Positions 1 to 6,355 of a stretch of DNA of 14,740 bases are shown piece after piece. The stretch spans positions 1-14,740 of the forward strand of contig CAYRUP010000040.1 of the NCBI GenBank assembly GCA_964427485.1, in the 5' to 3' direction. The position numbers and the translations under genes are program-made. The notes under the pieces were generated by a model that saw nothing but the letters and a program-made list of their open reading frames with translations, was not told where the DNA came from and did no database searches. This DNA comes from CAYRUP01 sp964427485. Lineage in GTDB: Bacteria > Pseudomonadota > Gammaproteobacteria > DSM-16500. The first letter of the stretch is position 1. Each line of letters starts with the position of its first letter.

Positions 1-75
1 GCTGTTACCGTTGCTTCCTTCCGGACCTGGCGGGGTTCACAACATATCGTCGCGAAGAGACCAATACAAGCTACC
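1..75 (-). ncRNA. ffs: Small signal recognition particle RNA (4.5S RNA), 3' part cut by window edge
   Basis: Read on the minus strand, positions 36 down to 11 give the universally conserved SRP domain IV core, with CCAGGTCCGGAAGGAAGCA (symmetric and asymmetric internal loops and the GGAA tetraloop) followed by the returning strand. This is the part that binds the M domain of Ffh. The upstream arm, about positions 75-37, resembles the 5' arm of the E. coli 4.5S RNA (TTGGTCTC...). The RNA has no Alu domain, which is the usual gammaproteobacterial short form. The 3' arm runs off position 1, so the RNA is partial. The exact 5' end is estimated from the length of the E. coli homologue and could be off by about 10 bases. 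It lies just downstream of tRNA-Ser in the same direction, so the two may be co-transcribed. Confidence 0.85.
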
Positions 76-96
76 ATAACTGGGTACTACAAAATC

Positions 97-188
97 TGGC
101 GGAGAGAGAGGGATTCGAACCCTCGGTACGTCGTTAAACATACACACACTTTCCAGGCGTGCGCCTTCGACCGCTCGGCCACCTCTCC
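97..188 (-). tRNA. tRNA-Ser, anticodon GGA
   Basis: The minus strand folds as a class II tRNA. The acceptor stem starts GGAGAGG (188-182) and closes with TCTCTCC. The D-arm contains GCCGAGCGGTCGAAGG, the anticodon stem-loop CGCCTGGAAAGTG has GGA at 154-152, there is a long serine-type variable arm, and the T-arm carries GGTTCGAATCC. The discriminator base is G, and a CCA end is encoded at 99-97. It closely resembles E. coli tRNA-Ser(GGA), which reads UCC and UCU codons. At 92 nt including CCA it has the expected length for a bacterial tRNA-Ser. Confidence 0.97.
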
Positions 189-203
189 ACTCATTACCTA
201 AAT

Positions 204-233
204 AGTCTAGGTTTAATGGCGTGTTAGCGTAAA
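204..233 (-). promoter_or_regulatory. Candidate sigma-70 promoter for tRNA-Ser/ffs
   Basis: On the minus strand TTTACG (233-228) is followed after 18 bases by TAGACT (209-204), about 15 bases ahead of the mature tRNA 5' end. Both boxes match the consensus at 4 of 6 positions. Position relative to the tRNA is the main support. Confidence 0.3.
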
Positions 234-264
234 CGAGAATGGGTTATTCTGCAAATGTTCTTTT

Positions 265-283
265 AATAAAATTAAATTTTATT
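265..283. repeat. AT-only palindrome downstream of dapE
   Basis: AATAAAATT, one central A, then AATTTTATT form a perfect inverted repeat with 9-bp arms. It lies between the end of dapE and the tRNA-Ser promoter. It could be a weak hairpin stopping dapE transcription, but it has no G or C and its minus-strand run of T is broken, so a terminator role is uncertain. No better terminator is seen in 189-310. Confidence 0.35.
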
Positions 284-310
284 TTTGCCCTCAGGGTCGG
301 GGATAAGGGT

Positions 311-1444
311 CTAATCAAGCAACAAATTCGACAAAATACACTGATAAATATCCGTCAACTTACTCAAATCCGCAATTCGCACATGCTCATTAATTTGATG
401 GATACTCGTATTGCACGGTCCCACTTCGACCACCTCAGCGCCCGTTGGAGCAATAAAGCGACCATCTGACGTGCCACCCGTAGTAGATAAAATAGGATCA
501 AGCCCTGTTAATTCTTTTATTGCTTTTTGAGTGGCAGTAATCAATTTACCTTGCTTAGTTAAAAATGGATTACCAGAATGATTCCACTGCAAATCAAAAA
601 CCAACTTATTTTTTTCTAAAATGATTTGCACGCGTTCCTGTAATTCTTCGACAGTCACGGCTGTCGAAAAACGGAAATTAAAAAGCATTTCTAATATCCC
701 GGGAACAACATTGATTGCGCCTGTGCCAGAATTTAAATTAGAAACTTGAAAGGTCGTCGGCGGGAAAGATTCATTGCCATTGTCCCAGTTAGTCGAAACC
801 AATTCGTTTAGCGCAGGCGCAATAAGATGGATAGGATTAATTGCAATATTGGGATAAGCAACATGGCCTTGTTTGCCATAAACCGTTAATTTTCCGCCTA
901 AGGAACCACGCCGGCCCACCCGAATTTGATCACCCAAAATCTTGTCACTATTGGCTTCACCCACGATACAGTAGTCAATGGTTTCATTACGTCCTATCAG
1001 TTCTTCTACTACTCGTTTCGTGCCGTTAACGCTTTGGCCTTCTTCATCGCTCGTGATTAAAAATGCAATTGAACCGGCAAAATTAGGATTACTGCGAATA
1101 AAATTTTCTCCGGCAACAATCATGGCAGCCAAACCGCTTTTCATATCAGCGGCACCCCGACCATACAGAAACTCACTCCGTTCCACTGGAATAAAAGGAT
1201 CACTATCCCATGATTCTAATGGCCCTGGCGGAACCACATCGGTATGGCCTGCTAAAACAACTAGCGGCGCTTTATCACCATGCCGTGCCCATAAATTTGT
1301 GACATCGCCAAAATGCATAAATTCAATAAAAAATCCCAGTGCCTTAAGTCGATTACTAATAATATCCTGACAACCAGCGTCATTAGGCGTAATGGAGGGG
1401 CGTGCAATCAATTCTTTGAGAAGTTCGAGAGTTTGTGATGTCAT
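311..1444 (-). CDS. dapE: Succinyl-diaminopimelate desuccinylase DapE
   Basis: This enzyme hydrolyses N-succinyl-L,L-diaminopimelate to succinate and L,L-diaminopimelate in the cytoplasm, in the succinylase branch of lysine and peptidoglycan precursor synthesis. It is a dinuclear-zinc M20 peptidase-family enzyme. The 377 residues equal the length of Haemophilus influenzae DapE. All catalytic residues fall at the same numbers: H67 in AGHTDVVPPGP, D100 in GRGAADMKSG, general base E134 and ligand E135 in SDEEG, E163 in VGEAN, and H349 in NTSIHQINE. The dimerisation domain lies roughly at residues 180-290. The ATG at 1444 is preceded by a good ribosome-binding site (GAAAGGAAA). The gene follows dapD with a 23-bp gap on the same strand, so the two probably form one operon. 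Nothing is missing or unusual in the sequence. Confidence 0.97.
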   Translation of the reverse strand: MTSQTLELLKELIARPSITPNDAGCQDIISNRLKALGFFIEFMHFGDVTNLWARHGDKAPLVVLAGHTDVVPPGPLESWDSDPFIPVERSEFLYGRGAADMKSGLAAMIVAGENFIRSNPNFAGSIAFLITSDEEGQSVNGTKRVVEELIGRNETIDYCIVGEANSDKILGDQIRVGRRGSLGGKLTVYGKQGHVAYPNIAINPIHLIAPALNELVSTNWDNGNESFPPTTFQVSNLNSGTGAINVVPGILEMLFNFRFSTAVTVEELQERVQIILEKNKLVFDLQWNHSGNPFLTKQGKLITATQKAIKELTGLDPILSTTGGTSDGRFIAPTGAEVVEVGPCNTSIHQINEHVRIADLSKLTDIYQCILSNLLLD

Positions 1445-1467
1445 CGCTATTTTTTCCTTTCAATAAT

Positions 1468-2292
1468 TTAGAGCGTTACCGCTTCACGCAATAGATCATT
1501 TAAAGCCACTTTGCCGCGCGTTTGTGCATCGACTTTTTTGACGATGACGGCACAATATAAACTATATTTACCATCAGCGCTTGGCAGATTACCAGAAACA
1601 ACTACAGAACCTGCAGGAACACGTCCATACGTGATTTTACCGGTTTCGCGATCATAAATCCGCGTACTTTGTCCGATATAAACCCCCATGGAAATAACCG
1701 ATCCTTCTTCAACGATAACCCCTTCGACAATTTCAGAACGAGCGCCAATGAAACAATTATCTTCGATAATGGTGGGTGTGGCTTGTATGGGTTCGAGCAC
1801 GCCGCCAATTCCAGCGCCGCCGGAAAGGTGGACATTTTTGCCAATTTGCGCGCAAGAGCTTACTGTTGCCCAAGTGTCTATCAGGGTACCGGAATCGATA
1901 TAAGCACCAATATTGACGTAAGAAGGCATTAAAATAGTATTTGCTGCAATAAATGAGCCGAATCGGGCTACTGCAGGAGGTACGATACGCACACCGGCTG
2001 CACGCATATCCGCTTCCGAAGCTTGATTGAATTTAAGTGGGACTTTATCAAAATAACGAGTGAAGCCGCTTTCGATGACTTGATTATCAAAAAGGCGAAA
2101 ATAGAGTAAAACGGCCTTTTTCAGCCATTCATGCGTTTGCCAGATACCATCGATTTTTTCTGCAACGCGCGCTTTACCGCTATCCAGTAACACAATTGCT
2201 TCATGGACTGCTTCTTTTAAAGCGGCCGGTGCTGTTTCGGGGTTTAAGTTCGCGCGGTCTTCAAATGCAGTTTCAATTATGTTTTTTAACAT
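1468..2292 (-). CDS. dapD: 2,3,4,5-tetrahydropyridine-2,6-dicarboxylate N-succinyltransferase DapD
   Basis: DapD transfers a succinyl group from succinyl-CoA to tetrahydrodipicolinate, the step that commits the pathway to the succinylase branch of diaminopimelate synthesis. The protein has an N-terminal helical domain (about 1-100, including RVAEKIDGIWQTHEWLKKA). A left-handed beta-helix of hexapeptide repeats follows (about 105-235, with NIGAYIDSGTLIDTWATV, GIGGVLEP, FIGARSEIVEG), then a short C-terminal domain containing CAVIVKKVDAQTRGKV. It is very close to E. coli DapD. A longer frame opens at 2385 but would run over the start of msbA on the other strand. The ATG at 2292 gives 274 residues, the E. 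coli length, beginning MLKNIIETAFEDRA. An alternative ATG at 2310 would leave only a few bases of leader after the candidate promoter. The ribosome-binding site is weak (GGGAT). dapE follows after 23 bp. Confidence 0.95.
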   Translation of the reverse strand: MLKNIIETAFEDRANLNPETAPAALKEAVHEAIVLLDSGKARVAEKIDGIWQTHEWLKKAVLLYFRLFDNQVIESGFTRYFDKVPLKFNQASEADMRAAGVRIVPPAVARFGSFIAANTILMPSYVNIGAYIDSGTLIDTWATVSSCAQIGKNVHLSGGAGIGGVLEPIQATPTIIEDNCFIGARSEIVEGVIVEEGSVISMGVYIGQSTRIYDRETGKITYGRVPAGSVVVSGNLPSADGKYSLYCAVIVKKVDAQTRGKVALNDLLREAVTL

Positions 2293-2325
2293 GTTAATCC
2301 CGTGAGTCATGAGTAATTTTGTGTT

Positions 2326-2353
2326 AGGATACCGCATTTTCCAAGTATGTAAA
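2326..2353 (-). promoter_or_regulatory. Candidate sigma-70 promoter for dapD-dapE
   Basis: On the minus strand TTTACA (2353-2348) is separated by 16 bases from TATCCT (2331-2326). The predicted transcription start near 2319 gives a leader of about 27 bases to the ATG at 2292. It lies in the 67-bp gap between divergent dapD and msbA, so it would overlap msbA control sequences. Confidence 0.4.
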
Positions 2354-2359
2354 TGACTT

Positions 2360-4135
2360 ATGGCAAAAGCAAAAATAGAACCCAAACAAATCGCAAATGC
2401 ATATGTGACCTATCGGCGTCTGTTTACCTATGTACGCCGTTATTGGCTTGCTTTGGTTATTGCGTTGTTTGCCACCATGGTTTATTCCGGTATTGATGCC
2501 TGGTTCGTCTATTTTTTAAAGCCGCTTATCAATAAGGGGTTAGTAGAAAAAAATCGTGATTTTTTAAAAATGGCGCCTATCTTGGTTTTAGTGGTTTTTA
2601 TGTTACGCGGTTTCGCCAGCTTTTTTTCAAATTATAATATTGCTTCTGTGTCACGTAATGTCATCATGCAGTTGCGCCAAGATCTTTTTCTGCATTTACA
2701 GAAATTGCCCGCACGATTTTATGATAACTCCACTTCAGGCCAACTGTTATCCGTGATTTTGTATAGCGTAGAACAAGTGGCGAATGCGAGTGCCGATGTG
2801 ATGACGACAGCGATTCAAGCTGGATTTTTAATTATTGGCTTGCTCATCGTCATGTTCAAGATCAGTTGGAAATTGTCTTTGTTGTATTTTCTCATTGTTC
2901 CGCTCGTCATATTTATCATGCGTTATACGAGCAAACGCGTCAGACGCTTGAGTTTGACGATTCAAGATTCGATGTCAACACTCACTCATACCGCGGAAGA
3001 AAATATTGAAGGTTATAAAGTCGTGCGTGGTTTTGGGGGTGAAAATTATGAAACTGAAAAATTTAATAAAGCCACGCGCCTTAACCGTCAACGCGAAATG
3101 AAAGTCATTGCAGCACGTTCATGGAGTGTTTCCAGCGTGCAACTTGTCGCAGCCATTGCACTGTCTGCTACGTTGTATATTGCAACATTAGACATAGCCA
3201 ACTCCATCTTGACTCCCGGTGGTTTTGTGACGCTGATCGCAGCCATGTTGGCGTTGTTAAAACCCATGAAAGATTTAACTAGCATGCAAAACAAATTATA
3301 TCGCGGTCTTGCTGGCGCACAAACGGTGTTTGAAATGCTGGATCAAAAGCCGGAAGAAGATAATGGAACGCGCACTTTGCAACGTGCGCGCGGTAAATTA
3401 AATTTTCAGCATGTTGGATTTGCTTATCGTCCAGACAAGCCCGTTTTACATGATATTCATTTTCATGTTGAACCTGGGGAAATCATTGCATTAGTCGGAC
3501 GCTCTGGCAGCGGTAAATCGACCTTAATTAGCTTGTTACCGCGTTTTTATGCGAATTTTACCGGTGAAATTTTATTGGATGACGTATCCATTCGTGAATA
3601 TCGATTAGCGGATTTACGTCGTCAATATGCGTTGGTTTCGCAAAATGTTATCCTTTTTAATGACACGATCAGAAATAATATTGCCTACGGCAGTTTTGAT
3701 GATGTCAGTGAAAATGAAATTAAAGCGGCGGCAAAAGCAGCCCATGCCCTGGATTTCATTGAGCAATTGCCGAAAGGATTAGATACTTTTGTGGGTGAAA
3801 ATGGTGTTTTACTTTCGGGCGGACAAAGACAACGAATTGCAATTGCGCGCGCTATTTTGAAAAATGCGCCCATTCTTATTTTGGATGAAGCGACTTCCGC
3901 ATTAGATACAGAAGCAGAACGCCATATTCAATCTGCATTGGATATTTTAATGCAAAATCGTACAACGTTGGTGATTGCGCATCGTCTATCAACGGTAGAG
4001 CACGCCGATAAAATAATTGTATTTGATGATGGGCGTATTATTGAGATGGGTAATCATTTGGATTTATTAGCACGTAATGGGCAGTATGCAAAATTGTATC
4101 GCATGCAATTTAAGGATGTCGAGACAGCAGTATGA
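2360..4135 (+). CDS. msbA: Lipid A export ABC transporter MsbA (permease-ATPase fusion)
   Basis: MsbA is an inner-membrane homodimer that uses ATP to flip core-lipid A from the cytoplasmic to the periplasmic leaflet. This 591-residue half-transporter has the usual length. The type IV exporter membrane domain covers about residues 25-315, with hydrophobic segments near 28-52, 72-92, 150-188 and 255-305. The nucleotide-binding domain follows: Walker A GRSGSGKST (380-388), Q-loop Q428, signature LSGGQRQR (485-492), Walker B ILILDE (505-510) and switch histidine H541. The stop codon overlaps the lpxK start (ATGA at 4132-4135), the classical msbA-lpxK arrangement that indicates translational coupling and supports MsbA over other ABC exporters. 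No clear Shine-Dalgarno sequence precedes the ATG at 2360. The start is chosen because the protein begins at the expected point and the upstream gap is shared with dapD. Confidence 0.95.
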   Translation: MAKAKIEPKQIANAYVTYRRLFTYVRRYWLALVIALFATMVYSGIDAWFVYFLKPLINKGLVEKNRDFLKMAPILVLVVFMLRGFASFFSNYNIASVSRNVIMQLRQDLFLHLQKLPARFYDNSTSGQLLSVILYSVEQVANASADVMTTAIQAGFLIIGLLIVMFKISWKLSLLYFLIVPLVIFIMRYTSKRVRRLSLTIQDSMSTLTHTAEENIEGYKVVRGFGGENYETEKFNKATRLNRQREMKVIAARSWSVSSVQLVAAIALSATLYIATLDIANSILTPGGFVTLIAAMLALLKPMKDLTSMQNKLYRGLAGAQTVFEMLDQKPEEDNGTRTLQRARGKLNFQHVGFAYRPDKPVLHDIHFHVEPGEIIALVGRSGSGKSTLISLLPRFYANFTGEILLDDVSIREYRLADLRRQYALVSQNVILFNDTIRNNIAYGSFDDVSENEIKAAAKAAHALDFIEQLPKGLDTFVGENGVLLSGGQRQRIAIARAILKNAPILILDEATSALDTEAERHIQSALDILMQNRTTLVIAHRLSTVEHADKIIVFDDGRIIEMGNHLDLLARNGQYAKLYRMQFKDVETAV

Positions 4136-5121
4136 AAAGTCAAACATGGGAAAATCATTGGTATCGATCTTCTTATACTTGGCTTACTTTGTTGTTGTTG
4201 CCTTTAGCGTGGTTATTTCGTCTAGCAATCTTCATTCGTTATTTTCTCTATCGTTATAAAATTAAAAAAACCATTTCTTTTCCTGTTCCTGTGATTGTAG
4301 TCGGCAATATTACGGTAGGCGGTACGGGTAAAACGCCTTTTGTTATTTGGCTCGCGCAATTCCTGCAAAAACAAGGCTATCGTCCTGGCATTGTAAGCAG
4401 GGGAGTGGGTGGAAAACGATTAAACATGCCTTATTGGGTGGATGCAAAAGCGGATCCTCTTACCGTTGGCGATGAAGCTTTATTGTTAGTACGGCGCACG
4501 CAATGTCCTATGGTTGTCAGTGTTGATCGTGTTCTCGCGGTTAAAGAATTGCTGGGAAAAACAAATTGTAACATCGTGATTTCCGATGATGGTTTGCAAC
4601 ATTATCGTTTAGGCCGAACGATAGAAATTGCCATTGTGGATGGCGAGCGTCGTTTCGGCAATCATTGCTTATTACCGGCTGGACCTTTGCGCGAGCCATT
4701 AAAACGCTTAAATCGAGTCGATTTAATGGTGGTAAATGGTGGAGATAAAAATGAAGAATTTATGCAATTGCAAGGAAATAAATTAGCGTCTGTAAAAACG
4801 CATCAAATACAAGCGCTTGCTGATTTTAAAAATAAAACGGTACATGCCGTTGCAGGGATTGGCAATCCAACACGCTTTTTTCAAACCTTGGGCGATGCTA
4901 AAATCCAGATTATTCCGCATGTGTTTCCGGATCATTATCTTTATCAACCGAACGATATTTATTTTGCGGATGATTTACCTGTTATCATGACTGAGAAAGA
5001 TGCGGTGAAATGTATAGGATTTGCAGATCAGCGGCATTGGTATTTGCCAGTGCAAGCTGAAATGAGTGAAGAAGTCGAACTTAAATTAATTCATTTATTA
5101 AAACGGGGGCCTCATGCGTAA
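4132..5121 (+). CDS. lpxK: Tetraacyldisaccharide 4'-kinase LpxK
   Basis: LpxK phosphorylates the 4' position of the tetraacyldisaccharide 1-phosphate to form lipid IVA, at the inner face of the cytoplasmic membrane. The 329 residues match the family. A hydrophobic N-terminal segment (about 17-40) anchors the protein. The P-loop is GNITVGGTGKT (58-68). SRGVGGK (89-95) is the conserved loop after it, SDDGLQH (151-157) holds the conserved acidic pair, and FPDH (265-268) carries the conserved histidine. The 4-bp ATGA overlap with msbA indicates coupled translation. The last 8 bp overlap the start of the next gene, so three genes appear to form one transcript. No promoter is seen inside msbA or lpxK. 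Confidence 0.96.
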   Translation: MKSQTWENHWYRSSYTWLTLLLLPLAWLFRLAIFIRYFLYRYKIKKTISFPVPVIVVGNITVGGTGKTPFVIWLAQFLQKQGYRPGIVSRGVGGKRLNMPYWVDAKADPLTVGDEALLLVRRTQCPMVVSVDRVLAVKELLGKTNCNIVISDDGLQHYRLGRTIEIAIVDGERRFGNHCLLPAGPLREPLKRLNRVDLMVVNGGDKNEEFMQLQGNKLASVKTHQIQALADFKNKTVHAVAGIGNPTRFFQTLGDAKIQIIPHVFPDHYLYQPNDIYFADDLPVIMTEKDAVKCIGFADQRHWYLPVQAEMSEEVELKLIHLLKRGPHA

Positions 5122-5506
5122 AATAATTGCGATTTTAGCAACATTATTTGCTGTGAATGCTGTTCTAGCTGCAAAGGATACAACTATTTATACGGAAGAC
5201 AAGACTGCGATTAGAGTAGCAGCAAATGAACCTAGCTTTATTATTAAATTAAAATCGAATCCAACCACAGGTTATTCTTGGTTTCTGCGTTCCTATGATG
5301 TGAATTATATGCAGCCTGTTAAGCATGGTTTTGAAGGACCGTCCGATAAAAAATTATTGGGCGCACCTGGCTATGAGCTGTGGACATTTAAAGTAAAGCC
5401 TAGCGCCTTTGTTGTTCCAGTACAAACCACGATACGTTTTGTCTATGCACGTCCTTGGGAAACAGATGATAAAGCGAGGCAAGTGGTGTTTTTGGTGAGT
5501 ACGTAA
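5114..5506 (+). CDS. Secreted chagasin-like (MEROPS I42) cysteine protease inhibitor
   Basis: The protein has 130 residues. An N-terminal signal peptide (about 1-19, MRKIIAILATLF...AVLA) predicts export to the periplasm or beyond. The mature part, about 110 residues, has the three loop motifs of the I42 family in order: NPTTGYSW (49-56), GAPGYELW (83-90, where the family has a G-x-G-G-type loop) and RPWE (113-116). In chagasin these loops plug the active site of papain-type proteases, so inhibition of a C1-family cysteine protease is the likely role; this is inferred from the motifs. The start codon lies inside the lpxK coding sequence, 8 bp before its stop, with a GGGGG ribosome-binding stretch just upstream, so translation is probably coupled to lpxK. 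The target is unknown: it could be a host protease or one made by the bacterium itself. Confidence 0.8.
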   Translation: MRKIIAILATLFAVNAVLAAKDTTIYTEDKTAIRVAANEPSFIIKLKSNPTTGYSWFLRSYDVNYMQPVKHGFEGPSDKKLLGAPGYELWTFKVKPSAFVVPVQTTIRFVYARPWETDDKARQVVFLVST

Positions 5507-5556
5507 CTCTCATCCCCGATTTTGAAGCTAAAAGCATGGTTGATAACGGATGCTGG

Positions 5557-5628
5557 ATGTCATCCTGAGCGCAGCGAAGGATCGCCTTATTATAATTTAG
5601 TGATCCTTCGCTGCGCTCAGGATGACAT
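5557..5628. repeat. Perfect 27-bp inverted repeat with 18-base loop
   Basis: The arm at 5557-5583 (it contains TCATCCTGAGCGCAGCGAAG) is the exact reverse complement of 5602-5628, with no mismatch. The loop 5584-5601 is AT-rich. The element lies between the converging ends of the inhibitor gene and the DUF2845-like gene. Motifs of the type TCATCCTGAGC...GAAGGATC are known as dispersed intergenic palindromes in many bacteria, so this looks like a small REP- or MITE-like repeat. In RNA it would be a very stable hairpin on either strand. There is no T-run after it on the plus strand, so it is not a typical intrinsic terminator, though it may still limit read-through or protect 3' ends. Confidence 0.9.
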
Positions 5629-5630
5629 TT

Positions 5631-5670
5631 GTTCCTTCGTTTGACGCCTATGGCATGCTCAGGAATGAGG
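5631..5670. repeat. Degenerate relative of the neighbouring palindromic repeat
   Basis: GTTCCTTCG at 5631-5639 and CTCAGGAATGAGG at 5658-5670 resemble the two ends of the right arm next door (GATCCTTCG and CTCAGGATGA), separated here by 18 bases including GCCTATGGC. It looks like a second, diverged or variant copy of the same repeat class placed directly after the first. The match is partial and was judged by eye. Confidence 0.4.
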
Positions 5671-5676
5671 GTCTTC

Positions 5677-6195
5677 CTATTTTCTATCCTTCAACACCCC
5701 ATTTTCAAACGTCAATGTCACTGCAGGGGTGGAATTATATTTATAAAGTGTCACTTCTGTTGGTTTAGAGTCATCTTGGCTGCTTTTATTCACAAACACC
5801 GGTTTGCCGCAAGCACCTTGCACGCTTTCAATGCTATCACCTACAGAAACACTATTGCCGCAAATGGTTGTGCTGGCAAGACTCATTCCATTGACTGTGA
5901 TATTTAAGACTTTACCGCCATTTATTGCGATAGCCATTTTAAGTGAAGCTTGTTGTCCGCCGGGCATATTCGGAGCGCCATAACCATGTGTACTGGGAGC
6001 GACATAATAATTCCATTCTTGCGGGCCTTTGCCTTCCTCTTTCGTCGTTTTTTGAAAATCAGGTTTACCACATTGCGCTTGTACTTGTGCGATTGTATCG
6101 CCAATATTAATTTGATTAAAATTAGTGGGACAAAATAGCGCGAAAGCAGGCGTATAAAATCCTAATAACAACAGCAGTGCGAATGTTTTTTTCAT
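5677..6195 (-). CDS. Secreted DUF2845-like protein with two tandem repeats
   Basis: The protein has 172 residues with a signal peptide at about 1-19 (MKKTFALLLLLGFYTPAFA), so it is probably periplasmic. The mature part contains two similar units. Unit one runs from C22 with INIGDTIAQVQAQCGKP (29-45), and unit two from C112 with VSVGDSIESVQGACGKP (116-132). Each carries a cysteine pair (C22/C42 and C112/C129) and the GD-x-I/V-x-x-V-x-x-x-CGKP signature typical of DUF2845-type domains. No biochemical function is known for such domains, and none is assigned here. The ATG at 6195 has a strong ribosome-binding site (AAAGGAG, 8-bp spacing). The neighbouring gene upstream is the orphan 461-residue protein, 160 bp away; no clear promoter was recognised in that gap. 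Confidence 0.8.
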   Translation of the reverse strand: MKKTFALLLLLGFYTPAFALFCPTNFNQINIGDTIAQVQAQCGKPDFQKTTKEEGKGPQEWNYYVAPSTHGYGAPNMPGGQQASLKMAIAINGGKVLNITVNGMSLASTTICGNSVSVGDSIESVQGACGKPVFVNKSSQDDSKPTEVTLYKYNSTPAVTLTFENGVLKDRK

Positions 6196-6355
6196 TCAGA
6201 TTCTCCTTTCATTATGTAGCATAAACTATTAAATGATTTTAGGGTAGGGGCATAGCGCTCATCAGGTTCTGGCGAATGAAAACAACTTCGAAAAAATCGA
6301 GAAGATTCAGTCAAACTGATTACGCACGATTGAAACAGTCAGGTTTTGTTATGTC

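Noticed and set aside
239..469. Plus-strand open frame of 76 residues at the end of dapE
   Set aside because: It mostly overlaps dapE codons in antisense and has no ribosome-binding site or protein-like composition.
978..1370. Plus-strand open frame of 130 residues opposite dapE
   Set aside because: It lies wholly antisense to a strongly conserved gene, and its protein has no recognisable features.
2347..2352. Start-stop unit ATGTAA just upstream of msbA
   Set aside because: Six bases in an AT-rich leader are easily a coincidence, and no ribosome-binding site precedes it.
2293..2385. N-terminal extension of DapD by 31 residues from the frame opening at 2385
   Set aside because: It would overlap the start of msbA and the candidate dapD promoter; the start at 2292 gives the exact E. 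coli length and N-terminus.
6256..6355. Possible terminator behind the orphan protein gene, from short repeats such as TCAGT-CAA-ACTGA
   Set aside because: The arms are only 5 bp and no run of T follows on the minus strand.
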